In this document: positions 22,352 through 31,033 of the stretch, one piece after another
How the letters are laid out: each line of letters begins with the position of its first letter
How positions within the stretch are numbered: the stretch's first letter is position 1
IMG/VR virus record: IMGVR_UViG_3300043786_000856
Span: 1-36,050 of that record
Strand: one strand, 5' to 3'
From: a virus
DNA length: 36,050 nt
Translations under genes and position numbers: made by a program
Notes under the pieces: model-generated
Told to the model about the DNA's origin: nothing
What the model saw: only the letters and a program-made list of their open reading frames with translations
Databases searched by the model: none

Positions 22352-23901
22352 TGCTGGCCCTGCCCCGCAAACTGCGCCCGGCCGTCAGCGTCGGGCAGAC
22401 GGTGTCATCACCCATCCAGGGATGGAATGCGCGAGATCCGCTCGCGGCCATGAACCCGGACGAGGCCGTGGTGCTCGACAACTGGTGGCCGACGCCGACC
22501 AGCGTCAACGTGCGCAATGGTGCCGTCAACCACGTCACCGGCATGACCGGGACGCCGCAGTCGCTGATGAGCTACAGCACCCCGGCCGGCACCAAGAAGC
22601 TGTTCGCCGCGACCAACAACAACCTCTACGACGTGACCTCGGCGGGCACGGTCGGCAGCGCAGAGTCGGCCGGGACGATCACCAACGACTACTGGCAGCA
22701 CCTCAACGTCACCACCTCAGGCGGGTCGTACCTGTACATCGTCAACGGGGTCGACAAGCCGCGGCTCTACAACGGCACGACCTGGACCGAGATCGACGGC
22801 GCCAGCACGCCCAGCATCACCAACGTGACGACCACGAACCTGATCCACATCGCCATGTGGAAGAACCGCGTGTGGTTCGTCGAGAAGAACACCCTGAAGG
22901 CGTGGTACCTGCCGACCGGTGCGGTGGGTGGCGCAGCGGCTGCCGTGGACCTGTCGGCGCAGTGCCGGCGCGGTGGATTCCTGATGGCCATCGGCAGCTG
23001 GACCATCGACGCGGGCGACGGCATAGACGACCACCTGGTGTTCGTCACCTCCGAGGGCGAGGTACTGGTCTACAAGGGCACAGACCCCGCCAGTGCAACT
23101 ACGTTTGCACTGGTGGGGCGCTGGGATGTAGGTAGACCCATCGGACGGCGCTGTTTTGGCAAGCTAGCCGGCGACCTGCTGCTGATCTCGACCGACGGCG
23201 TGCTACCGCTGTCGCGCGCGCTGCAGTCCAGCCGGGTCAATCCCCGTGTGGCGCTGACCGACCGCATCCAGCTCGCCATGACCGAGGCCGCGACCCTCTA
23301 CGCCACCGTCACCGGCTGGCAACTGGTGCTGTACCCCGAAAGCAACATGATGCTGCTCAACGTGCCCAACAGCACGACGGTGAGCCAGCAATACGCGATG
23401 AACCTGCTGCACGGCGCGTGGGCGCGGTTCTCGGGCTGGAACGCGGCCTGCTGGGAATACCACAACGGCGAGATCTACTACGCCACCTCGACCAAGGTCG
23501 TGAAAGCCTGGAGCGGTCTGGCGGACATGGGCACCAACATCGCCGCCGACTGCCAGAGCGCCTTCAACTACTTCAACTCCCGCCGGCAGAAGCGCTGGAC
23601 CATGGCCCGGCCCATCGTCGCCAGCACTGGCCGCCCGCCGCTGAGCATCGGCATCAACATCGATTTTCAGGACAACGCCCCGCTCGGCGTGGTCAGCAGC
23701 GCGGCCGTAGCCGGTGGCGGTTGGGACGCAGGCACCTGGGACAGCAGCGTGTGGGGCGGGCAGCAGACCATCTATCGGCAGTGGCAGGGGCTGCGTGGCG
23801 TCGGGTTCACCGCGTCCACCCGGCTGCGCTACGACGGGCAGGGCTACGAAGTCAGCTGGATCTCGACGGACTACGTTTTCGAGCAGGGCGGCATCCTGTA
23901 G
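22351..23901 (+). CDS. Tail hub/nozzle protein (P22 gp10-like)
   Basis: 516 residues, beta-propeller-like throughout. The N-terminal SSPIQGWNARDPLAAMNPDEAVVLDNWWPTP-type segment (22-52) is characteristic of these tail proteins; later blocks include YLYIVNGVDKPRLYNG, MWKNRVWFVEKNTLKAWYLP, ISTDGVLPLSRA and LLHGAWARFSGWNA. It should form the nozzle below the adaptor and carry spikes or needle. TGATG overlap with the adaptor gene. Confidence 0.8.
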   Translation: MLALPRKLRPAVSVGQTVSSPIQGWNARDPLAAMNPDEAVVLDNWWPTPTSVNVRNGAVNHVTGMTGTPQSLMSYSTPAGTKKLFAATNNNLYDVTSAGTVGSAESAGTITNDYWQHLNVTTSGGSYLYIVNGVDKPRLYNGTTWTEIDGASTPSITNVTTTNLIHIAMWKNRVWFVEKNTLKAWYLPTGAVGGAAAAVDLSAQCRRGGFLMAIGSWTIDAGDGIDDHLVFVTSEGEVLVYKGTDPASATTFALVGRWDVGRPIGRRCFGKLAGDLLLISTDGVLPLSRALQSSRVNPRVALTDRIQLAMTEAATLYATVTGWQLVLYPESNMMLLNVPNSTTVSQQYAMNLLHGAWARFSGWNAACWEYHNGEIYYATSTKVVKAWSGLADMGTNIAADCQSAFNYFNSRRQKRWTMARPIVASTGRPPLSIGINIDFQDNAPLGVVSSAAVAGGGWDAGTWDSSVWGGQQTIYRQWQGLRGVGFTASTRLRYDGQGYEVSWISTDYVFEQGGIL

Positions 23902-23910
23902 GAGGGACGC

Positions 23911-24831
23911 ATGGCGAATTTTCTGAAGCGAATCGGCAGTGGTGTGACAGGTGCGCTGAAGGGCACCATCATGGGTCCGGTGGGATCATTTGTAGAGGGC
24001 ACTCGCGGTTTGTTCGACATTGGCAATCCGTTCGACACGCCAGCGCCGCCACAAGCCCCCAATTACAACGACGCCGCCGCGCAGCAGGGCCGCGAGAACC
24101 GATCAACTGCCCTGTTCAACGCCAAGCTGAGCAACCCGTTTTTCAGCAACCCCTATGGCACTCAGCGCATCGACTGGACGGGCCAGCGCACGGGCGACGC
24201 AGCCATCCCGTTCGTGGACACCGAACTGACGCCGCTGGGCCAGCAGGCATGGGACTCGCAGCAGCGGCTCTCTGCCGCCATGGGCACCGCGGCGGAGGGC
24301 AGTCTCGGGCGGGTCAACGAGGCGTTCGCCGGGCCGTTTGAATTCGACAGCAACAACGCCCTGCAGCAGGCCGCGCAGGACAGCATCATGAGCCGGCTCA
24401 CGCCGTTGATGGACCGGCAGGAGGCCGGGCTGCGCACGCAACTCGCTAACCAGGGGCTGGCGCCGGGCGGTGAGGCGTACAGCAACGCGATGACCGACTT
24501 CAACAACGCCCGCAACGACGCGCAGATGCAGGCGGTGCTGCAAGGCATCCGGCTCCAGCCGCAGTTGCTGTCACAGGCGCTCACCATGCGCAACCAGCCG
24601 CTGAACGAGTTCAACGCGCTGCGCACGGGTGCCCAGGTGCAGGCACCGCAGTTCCAGGGCTTCCAGGGTGCTAGCGCCGCCGCCGCGCCGATCTATCAGG
24701 CCAACGCCGACGCGGCCGGGTTTGCCACCGACATCTACAACCAGCAGATGGGCGCGCGCAACGCGCTGCTGTCGGGGCTGTTCAGCCTGGGCGGTGCCGG
24801 GTTGCAGGGCGCAATGATGAGGCCCGTGTGA
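23911..24831 (+). CDS. Putative internal virion/ejection protein
   Basis: 306 residues, GGAGGG before ATG 23911. N-terminus KRIGSGVTGALKGTIMGPVG is amphipathic; the body is Ala/Gln/Asn-rich helix (LQQAAQDSIMSRLTPLMDRQ; LRTQLANQGLAPGGEAYSNA). The pattern of N-terminal glycine-rich helix and long helical part is that of proteins carried in the head and injected with DNA. First of three such genes after the nozzle. No enzyme motif seen. Confidence 0.6.
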   Translation: MANFLKRIGSGVTGALKGTIMGPVGSFVEGTRGLFDIGNPFDTPAPPQAPNYNDAAAQQGRENRSTALFNAKLSNPFFSNPYGTQRIDWTGQRTGDAAIPFVDTELTPLGQQAWDSQQRLSAAMGTAAEGSLGRVNEAFAGPFEFDSNNALQQAAQDSIMSRLTPLMDRQEAGLRTQLANQGLAPGGEAYSNAMTDFNNARNDAQMQAVLQGIRLQPQLLSQALTMRNQPLNEFNALRTGAQVQAPQFQGFQGASAAAAPIYQANADAAGFATDIYNQQMGARNALLSGLFSLGGAGLQGAMMRPV

Positions 24832-26321
24832 TGCAGAACTTCCTCCCCGGCGTGGGCAGCACGCTGCTGCCCGAAGATCCCGAGGCGCTGCGCCTGATGC
24901 GTCAGCGGCAGATGGCCGAGATGCTGATGGCGCAGGGTGCGCAGCCCATCGAGACCAGCAACCGGCAGGCCGGGCGCTTCGTGACTCCCGTCAGCCCGCT
25001 CGAGGGGCTGGCCAAGCTGCTGCAGACCGGCATCGGTGCCTACCAGCAGCGCAAGGTGGACGACCGCATTCAGGAGCTGGGCAGCGGGCGCAGGACGGCG
25101 CTGGCGCGTCTGCTGCGTGGCGAGCCTGCCGTCGGCTCCGTGCCGGCCGAGGAGTTTGAGGTCGACGCCGAGGTCAACCGCACGCCGCCGCCGTTCCAGG
25201 GTGGCAACAACACGCCCGTGTTTGCGCGCGACCCAGCCCGGCAGAACGTCCTCGACGTCGGCGCCCCAACGGTCAACGTGTATGGCAAGCCGCAGCCGCA
25301 GGCAGCACCGCAGCCGGATGACCCGATCACGGCGTACAAGCGTCGGATTGCCGACATGCTCGACACGAACGCCATCTCGGATAAACAGGCGACGCAACTG
25401 CTGATGGGCATCGACCAGTTGCAGGTCCAGCGCGAGATCAACAGGGACAATCCGTTGATCCTGCCCGAGGGCGGCACAGCGGTCGACCGTCGCGGCGAGG
25501 TGATCGCCCGCGGTGCGCCGAAGGACCGCACGTTCACAGCCGGCGGCGTGGTCTACGACCGTCAGACCAACCAGCCCCTCGCGGGCAGGTACACGCAGCG
25601 CGAAGGCGATCAGGAGGTAACGTTCGAGATCCGCAACGGTCAGCCCGTCGAGGTCGCGCGCGGGAAGGCGTTCAATGACCGCGCGCTCGCCAACGTCAAA
25701 GTAGACAACATCATGCCCGGCAACAAGGGCATCAGTGAGGGCGTCAACAAGTCAGTGCAGGCGCGCATCGAGGCCGTCAACTCTGCCGCTGCATCCGCAC
25801 CGACCACCCTGACCAACGTGCGCGAGATGCGTGCGGCACTGGACAGCGGCAAGGTCATGATCGGCCCGACCACCAGTGTGCGCATGGCCCTGCGGCAGAT
25901 CTCGCAAATGATCGGCATCGGGACCGACGACGAGGCGCTGGCGCGCACGCAGGAGGTCATCAGCGGTCTGGCGAAGATCACCCTGGCCAACCGCGAATCC
26001 CTCAGAGGGCAGGGCACCATCACCGACAAGGAAACGGAACTGCTGGAGCGCGCGCAGTCGGGCAACATCGACAAGCTGTCGGTGCCGCAACTGCGGCAGA
26101 TCCTGGATGCTGCCGAGCGCGCCGCCAAGTACCACATCAGCGAGAACGACCGCTATCTTGAGTTGCTCAAGAACAACGCCGACCCGGCCGAGTTCATGCG
26201 CATCGAAGATCCGACCAAGGCGAAACCGACCGGCAAGGGCGAAGCGCTGAACGCCCAAGAGCGCGAAGAGCTGAGAACCAGACTTGAGCAGTTGCGCCGC
26301 CAGCAAGGAGGCCAGCGATGA
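24831..26321 (+). CDS. Putative ejection protein
   Basis: 496 residues. Mixed: helical N-terminus (EALRLMRQRQMAEMLMAQGA), proline-rich linkers near 105-155, a beta section around GGVVYDRQTNQPLAGRYTQR, and a charged helical C-terminal half ending ELRTRLEQLRRQQGG. No lysozyme or protease motif recognised. Coupled by overlaps with both neighbours. By position and composition it is likely injected and helps DNA cross the cell envelope. Confidence 0.6.
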   Translation: MQNFLPGVGSTLLPEDPEALRLMRQRQMAEMLMAQGAQPIETSNRQAGRFVTPVSPLEGLAKLLQTGIGAYQQRKVDDRIQELGSGRRTALARLLRGEPAVGSVPAEEFEVDAEVNRTPPPFQGGNNTPVFARDPARQNVLDVGAPTVNVYGKPQPQAAPQPDDPITAYKRRIADMLDTNAISDKQATQLLMGIDQLQVQREINRDNPLILPEGGTAVDRRGEVIARGAPKDRTFTAGGVVYDRQTNQPLAGRYTQREGDQEVTFEIRNGQPVEVARGKAFNDRALANVKVDNIMPGNKGISEGVNKSVQARIEAVNSAAASAPTTLTNVREMRAALDSGKVMIGPTTSVRMALRQISQMIGIGTDDEALARTQEVISGLAKITLANRESLRGQGTITDKETELLERAQSGNIDKLSVPQLRQILDAAERAAKYHISENDRYLELLKNNADPAEFMRIEDPTKAKPTGKGEALNAQEREELRTRLEQLRRQQGGQR

Positions 26322-28306
26322 CCGACCGCGAATTGCTGGAGGAACTGCGCCGGCTGCAGGCCGAGACCAAGCCGGCCGCGACGACCGATCAGAAGATCCG
26401 CGCATCGACGCCCATGCGGATCGTGCAGGGCGCTCGAGATCCCATCGACGCTGGCGCGCAGCTGTTGCCCAAGGGGCTGCAGGCGGTGACCGGCCTGTTC
26501 GGGCTGGCGCCGAATCCTGTCAGCGAATATTTCGGTGCCGAGGCCCGGCGCGTCACCGGCATGAACAACCAGGCCGAAGCCGACTACCAGGCCGCGCGCG
26601 AGGCGACCGGACAGACCGGCTTTGACGGTGCCCGGGTGGTGGGCAACATCGTCAGCCCGGCCAACCTTGCCGTCGCGCGCGTGCTGCCGCTGGCACCGGG
26701 CTCCACTGCCGGGGCTGCCGCGCGCACGGGTGCGGCCGGTGGCGCGGTCGGCGGCGTGCTGCAGCCGGTTGCCGACTCTGACAACGGCTTCTGGGCCAGC
26801 AAGGCCCTGCAGGGCGGCACAGGCGCGGTCATCGGCGGCGTGCTGGCACCGGTCACCAACGCGCTCGGCAATCGACTGGCGACCGCACTGCGCGGCCGAG
26901 AGCGCATGTCTGCCGACCGGCTGCTGGACATGCCCGAAATCCAGGTGACGCTGAAGCAGGAAGGCATCGACCCGGGCAAGCTCAGCGTAATGCAGCTGGA
27001 GCGGCTGCGCGACATGGCCCAGCAGGCAGCCGACAAGGGGCAGCAACTCGACGTGGTGGCCGCCCTGCGTCAGCAGGACTTCGACGCCCTCGGTGTGCCG
27101 TCTCTGCGCGGGCAGGTCACGCGCGACCCGGCGCAGTTTGCCCGAGAGCGCAACCTGCGCGGCGTTGAGGGCGTCGGCGAGCCCATCATGATGCGGCTCA
27201 ACGAGCAGAACCGCCGGCTGGCGCAACTGCTGCAAGAGCAAGCCAGCGGTGCCACCTCGCCCTACGAGGCCGGGCGCTCGGCAGCCACGCGGCTCAAGGG
27301 CATCGACGAGGCGCTGCAGACGCGCATCAACGCGCTGTACGACGCCGCCCGGGATACGCAGGGACGGTATGCGCCGGTCAACGTCAAGGCGTTCTCGGAG
27401 GCCGCCAACAACGCGCTCGACAGCCAGATGCTCGGTTCATCCCTGCCGACGCCCATCCGCACCCTGCTGAACGACGTCAGCAGCGGCAAGATCCCGCTGG
27501 ACGTCAACAACCTCGTGCAGATGGACAAGGTGCTGAGCGCAGCGCAGCGCGGCGCCAGCAGCGCGGAGGCGCTGGCCATCGGTCAGGTGCGCACGGCGCT
27601 GAACAACGCACCCATCGAGGACGCTGCCGGCTCGGCCGCCAAAGCCGCGTTCGACGTCGCCCGTACCGCCGCCCGGCGCCGGTTTAACCTGCAGGATGCC
27701 GTGCCTGCCCTCAAGGCCGCTGCGGAAGGCGAGATCACGCCAGAGACCTTCGTCCGGCAGTACGTGACCGGCGGCAAGGTCGACGAGGTGCAGCGGCTGA
27801 TGAAACTGCTCGGGCCGGAGGAACAGCAGCAGGCGGCCAAGCAGGTGGCCGACTGGCTGCAGACGCAGGCATTCGGTGCGAACCCGGCGGGCGACGCGCT
27901 GTTCACGCCCTCGAGGTTCCAGACTGCACTGACCAAGCTGGGGCCGGAACGGCTGGAGGCGGTGTTCGGCAAGCAGTCTGCGGATCAACTGCAGCGCATC
28001 GCCCGCGTGGGTGGCTACATCAACCAGACGCCGGGCGCTGCCGCGGTCAACACGTCCAACACTGCCGGCGCCGTGCTCAACCTGCTGCAGCAGATCCCAC
28101 TGATGCGCAGCGCCGTGGGTCCGGCGAAGGCGACCGTGCAGGCCGTGCTGACGCCGCTGGCGCGCTCACAGACGCTTGCGAACGCGATCAATCAGCAGAT
28201 GCCGACGCGCGCGGCCCCACTGACGCCCGAGGCGGCGGCCCAGCTCGCCCGGGCGCTCAGTCTGGCCGGCCCGCTTGGCGGCGCGGCGTTTGCCCCACGC
28301 CTGTAG
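26318..28306 (+). CDS. Putative large ejection protein
   Basis: 662 residues. Contains a Gly/Ala-rich membrane-active stretch (about 110-190: LAPGSTAGAAARTGAAGGAVGGVL; GGTGAVIGGVLAPVTNALG), then long helices (MQLERLRDMAQQAADKGQQL; ALNNAPIEDAAGSAAKAAFD). No transglycosylase Glu motif was found by eye. The largest of the three ejection-type proteins, as in P22 (gp20/gp16) and T7-like phages; probably forms or feeds the trans-envelope channel. ATGA overlap with the previous gene. Confidence 0.65.
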   Translation: MTDRELLEELRRLQAETKPAATTDQKIRASTPMRIVQGARDPIDAGAQLLPKGLQAVTGLFGLAPNPVSEYFGAEARRVTGMNNQAEADYQAAREATGQTGFDGARVVGNIVSPANLAVARVLPLAPGSTAGAAARTGAAGGAVGGVLQPVADSDNGFWASKALQGGTGAVIGGVLAPVTNALGNRLATALRGRERMSADRLLDMPEIQVTLKQEGIDPGKLSVMQLERLRDMAQQAADKGQQLDVVAALRQQDFDALGVPSLRGQVTRDPAQFARERNLRGVEGVGEPIMMRLNEQNRRLAQLLQEQASGATSPYEAGRSAATRLKGIDEALQTRINALYDAARDTQGRYAPVNVKAFSEAANNALDSQMLGSSLPTPIRTLLNDVSSGKIPLDVNNLVQMDKVLSAAQRGASSAEALAIGQVRTALNNAPIEDAAGSAAKAAFDVARTAARRRFNLQDAVPALKAAAEGEITPETFVRQYVTGGKVDEVQRLMKLLGPEEQQQAAKQVADWLQTQAFGANPAGDALFTPSRFQTALTKLGPERLEAVFGKQSADQLQRIARVGGYINQTPGAAAVNTSNTAGAVLNLLQQIPLMRSAVGPAKATVQAVLTPLARSQTLANAINQQMPTRAAPLTPEAAAQLARALSLAGPLGGAAFAPRL

Positions 28307-28372
28307 CAGCAGCGAATACATCACCACGCCGACGGCCGAGGCTGCGGCACGCAAGACAGTTTCCCAATCCAT
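28166..28372 (-). CDS. Possible antisense small membrane protein
   Basis: 68 residues from ATG 28372 on the minus strand, mostly antisense to the 3' end of the 662-aa gene. Residues 6-27 (VLRAAASAVGVVMYSLLLQA) form a hydrophobic segment, followed by a very basic tail. A TGC-TATCCT lies six bases upstream of the ATG, the same layout as the HNH promoter, predicting a leaderless message. GC-rich antisense frames often look coding, so this is tentative. Confidence 0.3.
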   Translation of the reverse strand: MDWETVLRAAASAVGVVMYSLLLQAWGKRRAAKRAGQTERPGELGRRLGRQWGRARRHLLIDRVRKRL

Positions 28373-28403
28373 GCCGACAGGATAGCACCCGTCGGCATTT
28401 GCC
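28371..28403 (+). terminator. Inverted repeat, weak terminator candidate
   Basis: ATGCCGAC (28371-28378) and GTCGGCAT (28391-28398) are perfect 8-bp arms around a 12-nt loop, followed by TTGCCGTTT. It sits in the 112-bp gap between the ejection gene and the fibre gene, and the left arm also overlaps the start codon of the antisense frame. Otherwise that gap shows nothing. Confidence 0.4.
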
Positions 28404-28418
28404 GTTTCAGGAGCCCGC

Positions 28419-29531
28419 ATGGCACGCGACGGATCAGGCACCTATTCCCTCCCGGCCGGTAACCCGGTCGTCACCGGCACGACCATCAGCAGCACTTGGG
28501 CCAACAACACGTTCACCGACGTGGCCAGCGCGCTCACGCAGTCGCTGAGCAAGGACGGTCAGACGACCATGACCGGCAACCAGCCGATGGCTGGCAATCG
28601 CCACACGGGCGTCGGCAACGCCACCGCGCGCGACCAGTATGCCGCGCTCGGGCAGGTGCAGGACAGTGCCGACACCTACCTGACCTCGGTCGCTGGCACC
28701 AACACCATCACCGCCTCGGTGTCCGGGCTGACCGCCTACGCTGCCGGGCAGACGTTCCGTTTCGTCGCGGCTGGCAACAACACGGGCGCGGTGACGATCA
28801 ACATCAACAGCATCGGTGCCAAGGCGGTGACGAAGCAGGGCACGACGGCGCTCGTCAGCGGCGACATCGTCAGCGGCAGCACGGTCACCATCACCTACGA
28901 CGGCACGCAGTTCCAGCTTGATCCGGTGCCCGGCACGCTGGCGCTCACCGCCGTGACAGCGACGACCGTGACAGCGAACACGTCGGTTGTCACGGACACG
29001 ATCAGCGAGAAGACGTCCGCAGCCGGCGTCACCATCGATGGCGTGCTGCTCAAGGACAACGACGTGCAGGCCGACGAGGTCAGGACTGACACCATTACGG
29101 AGAAAACAGCAGCCGCGGGCGTGACGGTCACCAACACCCTCAATTTGGCTGCCGGCAGCGGCAACCTGCGCATCGGCGGCAACATCACGCGATATGAGTC
29201 CAGCGTGCAGTCGATGCCCGCCTCATCTGGCGCGGTCGAGGTCTCGCACGGAGGCCCCAGAAAACCGGATATGTACATGGTCGTTGCTCGCCGCAACTCG
29301 ACGGGTGCGCCGGGCGGGACGGTCGATGCGAGTTACGCCACTGGCGATGAGGTGGCTTTGACAACTGACGTTATTCTTACCGCCACGGCATACAGCACGT
29401 ATGCAAACGCCACCAAACTCGGGTACGTGCAGACCATTGGCGAGCCTCGTATCGCGTTCAAGGATGCGTCGAGCGACGGATATCTGGTCTCCACCTATTG
29501 GGGCATCGTGTTCTACGCACTCTGGTTCTGA
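28419..29531 (+). CDS. Tail fibre protein
   Basis: 370 residues. N-terminal YSLPAGNPVVTGTTISSTWANN, then MTGNQPMAGNRHTGVGNATA and RDQYAALGQVQD, a combination standard in phage tail fibres. Residues about 100-175 form a beta domain (AGQTFRFVAAGNNTGAVTININ). Two related segments (DTISEKTSAAGVTID and DTITEKTAAAGVTVT) make a short duplication. The C-terminal part is the likely receptor tip (residues about 280-370) and more AT-rich than the rest. AGGAG lies 8-9 bases upstream. Second fibre of the phage besides 12086-13156. Confidence 0.8.
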   Translation: MARDGSGTYSLPAGNPVVTGTTISSTWANNTFTDVASALTQSLSKDGQTTMTGNQPMAGNRHTGVGNATARDQYAALGQVQDSADTYLTSVAGTNTITASVSGLTAYAAGQTFRFVAAGNNTGAVTININSIGAKAVTKQGTTALVSGDIVSGSTVTITYDGTQFQLDPVPGTLALTAVTATTVTANTSVVTDTISEKTSAAGVTIDGVLLKDNDVQADEVRTDTITEKTAAAGVTVTNTLNLAAGSGNLRIGGNITRYESSVQSMPASSGAVEVSHGGPRKPDMYMVVARRNSTGAPGGTVDASYATGDEVALTTDVILTATAYSTYANATKLGYVQTIGEPRIAFKDASSDGYLVSTYWGIVFYALWF

Positions 29532-29533
29532 CT

Positions 29534-29776
29534 ATGGCATCCGAACAGTGGACCGTATCCAAGGTCATCAACCTCGGTGACCTCATCACGATCTTCGTCG
29601 CCATGGCCACGCTAGCTGGCGTCTACGCCTCGTTGTCGTCGCGCATCGCGGTCCTTGAGTCTGGCGCACAGCGCGCGATGCAGGACGTGGCCGAGATCAA
29701 GGACACGATGCGAGAGTTGAATCGCAAGCTCGACCAGATGCTGATGAACCAGCGCGAGCAGCAGAGGCAGCATTGA
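29534..29776 (+). CDS. Single-TM protein, holin-like
   Basis: 80 residues from ATG 29534; an upstream in-frame start would overlap the fibre gene. One membrane segment (LGDLITIFVAMATLAGVYASL, residues 14-33 region) then an amphipathic coiled coil (VAEIKDTMRELNRKLDQMLM) and a Gln/Arg tail. Small single-TM plus coiled-coil proteins are common next to lysis genes and are often called holins or holin regulators. First gene of the lysis cassette; the stop overlaps the TTG start of the next gene. Confidence 0.6.
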   Translation: MASEQWTVSKVINLGDLITIFVAMATLAGVYASLSSRIAVLESGAQRAMQDVAEIKDTMRELNRKLDQMLMNQREQQRQH

Positions 29777-30204
29777 TCCTCCGGCTGCGCAGGACCATCG
29801 TCATCGAGGACGTGACGATGGGCGAGTTGTGGATCGATAGCGTGCGCTTCGCTTGGACGCTGGAAGATCCGATCCGCGAGCAGGTCAACGAACAGGGCTG
29901 GTGCTGGCGACCTGAGTTCAAGGTGCCCCAGAACACTGCCATCCCGAGCGGTCGCTACCCGGTTGAGGTGACATGGTCGCATCGCTTCCAGCGGCCGATG
30001 CCGCTCATCGGCGACGTGCCCAACTTCACCGGCATCCGCATCCATGGCGGCAACGACGTGGACGACACCGAAGGCTGCCCGCTCATCGCCCGGCAGCGCG
30101 ATATTTCCAGCGGCCGCATCTGGAACACCGCCGGTCTGCTTGACCGACTGGTGGCCCGCATCGAGGCCGCCCCACACTGCACGATAGAGGTGACCAACCC
30201 ATGA
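29773..30204 (+). CDS. DUF5675-like protein, endolysin candidate
   Basis: 143 residues from TTG 29773, overlapping the previous stop. NTAIPSGRYPVEVTWSHRFQ (54-73) followed by FTGIRIHGGNDVDDTEGCPL (85-104) gives a His91-Gly and Thr99-Glu-Gly-Cys102 arrangement like the H-x-G...S/T-x-GC site of L,D-transpeptidase-type enzymes; this fits the DUF5675 family. No lysozyme, amidase or endopeptidase gene is present elsewhere and this gene lies between two small TM proteins and the spanins, so it is the best endolysin candidate. Activity is unproven. Confidence 0.55.
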   Translation: MILRLRRTIVIEDVTMGELWIDSVRFAWTLEDPIREQVNEQGWCWRPEFKVPQNTAIPSGRYPVEVTWSHRFQRPMPLIGDVPNFTGIRIHGGNDVDDTEGCPLIARQRDISSGRIWNTAGLLDRLVARIEAAPHCTIEVTNP

Positions 30205-30398
30205 ACCTGGATTCCTGGCTGCGCAGCAAGACGATGTGGTTTGCCCTGGCGCTGGAGGTCTTCGGTGCCATCCAGCTTGGCCTGCCCGAGGTGGTCGGGC
30301 AGATCCCAGCCCACGTCTACCCGTGGATCTTCATCGGCGTCGGCGTGGCGGTGCGGCTGCTGCGGGTGGTGACTAGACAACCACTGGTTGACAAGTGA
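30201..30398 (+). CDS. Two-TM holin-like protein
   Basis: 65 residues. Two hydrophobic segments (about 12-28, MWFALALEVFGAIQLGL; about 38-56, HVYPWIFIGVGVAVRLL) separated by a short loop, with a basic C-terminus. Size and topology fit a small class II holin. ATGA overlap before and GTGA overlap after, next to Rz. Which of this and the 80-aa protein is the true holin and which the antiholin cannot be decided here. Confidence 0.65.
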   Translation: MNLDSWLRSKTMWFALALEVFGAIQLGLPEVVGQIPAHVYPWIFIGVGVAVRLLRVVTRQPLVDK

Positions 30399-30814
30399 CG
30401 CTGCCATACCGCCTAGCCTTCGCAGCCGCGTTTCTGGCGGCTTTCTGGTGGTGGGGCTATCAGACACGCGACAAGGCCGCCGAGACCGACATGGCGGCTC
30501 TGAGGGCGGTTGCTGCGGCTGAAAGCGACCGATACCGCAAACTTGAGCAAGAGGTCTCCGATGCCCAGGCTGCCCATCTCACGACGTGGCGCGCTGCTCG
30601 CAGCGATGCTGACGCTGCATGGCTGCGGCTCCGTCAAGAGCGTGCCGGTCGAGTGCCCGCGGTTCCATCCCAGTGCGGAAGCGCTCCAGCCGATCCCCCC
30701 AGTGCCGTGGCGGGATCTGGCGACCTCCTTGCCGCGCTAGAGGCCGGCGAGCGCCTGCAGGCTACGCTGACGCTGTGCCAGACGGAGCTGCGGCAGTGCG
30801 CGGAAATGCGCTGA
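30395..30814 (+). CDS. Rz-like inner-membrane spanin
   Basis: 139 residues from GTG 30395. N-terminal membrane anchor (YRLAFAAAFLAAFWWWGY, 5-22) followed by an Ala-rich periplasmic coiled coil (AAESDRYRKLEQEVSDAQAA) and a Cys-containing C-terminus. It contains a nested gene in another frame with a lipoprotein signal, the classic Rz/Rz1 arrangement. The pair fuses inner and outer membranes in the last step of lysis of a Gram-negative host. Confidence 0.75.
   Translation: MTLPYRLAFAAAFLAAFWWWGYQTRDKAAETDMAALRAVAAAESDRYRKLEQEVSDAQAAHLTTWRAARSDADAAWLRLRQERAGRVPAVPSQCGSAPADPPSAVAGSGDLLAALEAGERLQATLTLCQTELRQCAEMR
30561..30740 (+). CDS. Rz1-like outer-membrane spanin lipoprotein
   Basis: 59 residues, wholly nested in the Rz gene in a different frame. 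ATG 30561 follows GAGGT by about five bases; the open frame further upstream is shadow. Signal sequence RRGALLAAMLTLHGC ends at lipobox Cys22; the mature part of 38 residues is Pro-rich (PRFHPSAEALQPIPPVPWRD), typical of Rz1. It should be lipidated, sorted to the outer membrane and bind Rz. Confidence 0.8.
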   Translation: MPRLPISRRGALLAAMLTLHGCGSVKSVPVECPRFHPSAEALQPIPPVPWRDLATSLPR

Positions 30815-30924
30815 AATTTGGTTCTAAACTCGGATGTCTCCCTAGGGAAAATCCGCGAAAATCACCCTGCCGTTTAGAACCAAAAATCGCGCAAGTGGCG
30901 GATTACTAGGGAAATCTAGACTAA

Positions 30925-30969
30925 TTCGTAATCAGTAGGTCGGACGTTCGATTCGTCTCGCCAGCACCA
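30925..30969 (+). other. attP core: 3' part of tRNA-Thr(CGU)
   Basis: Reads as a tRNA from the anticodon loop to the CCA end: TTCGTAA loop (anticodon CGT), stem TCAGT, variable AGGTC, T arm GGACG-TTCGATT-CGTCT, acceptor strand CGCCAGC and ACCA. The 5' half of the tRNA is absent, and the 5' side of the anticodon stem (ACTAA, 30920-30924) carries a mismatch, so identity probably starts near 30921-30925. Phages that integrate in tRNA genes carry such a 3' fragment to rebuild the gene. Confidence 0.85.
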
Positions 30970-30992
30970 ATAAAATCAACGGCTTGTGTCGG

Positions 30993-31001
30993 TTATCCAC
31001 A
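30993..31001 (+). promoter_or_regulatory. Consensus DnaA box
   Basis: TTATCCACA, a perfect R1-type DnaA box, between attP core and integrase gene. A single copy; function not established. Confidence 0.5.
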
Positions 31002-31033
31002 GGCCATTTTTCAGGGCCGTTCTGAATCCGGTT

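Noticed and set aside
30912-30969. A complete functional tRNA gene
   Set aside because: Only the anticodon loop to CCA is present; D arm and 5' acceptor strand are missing, as expected for attP.
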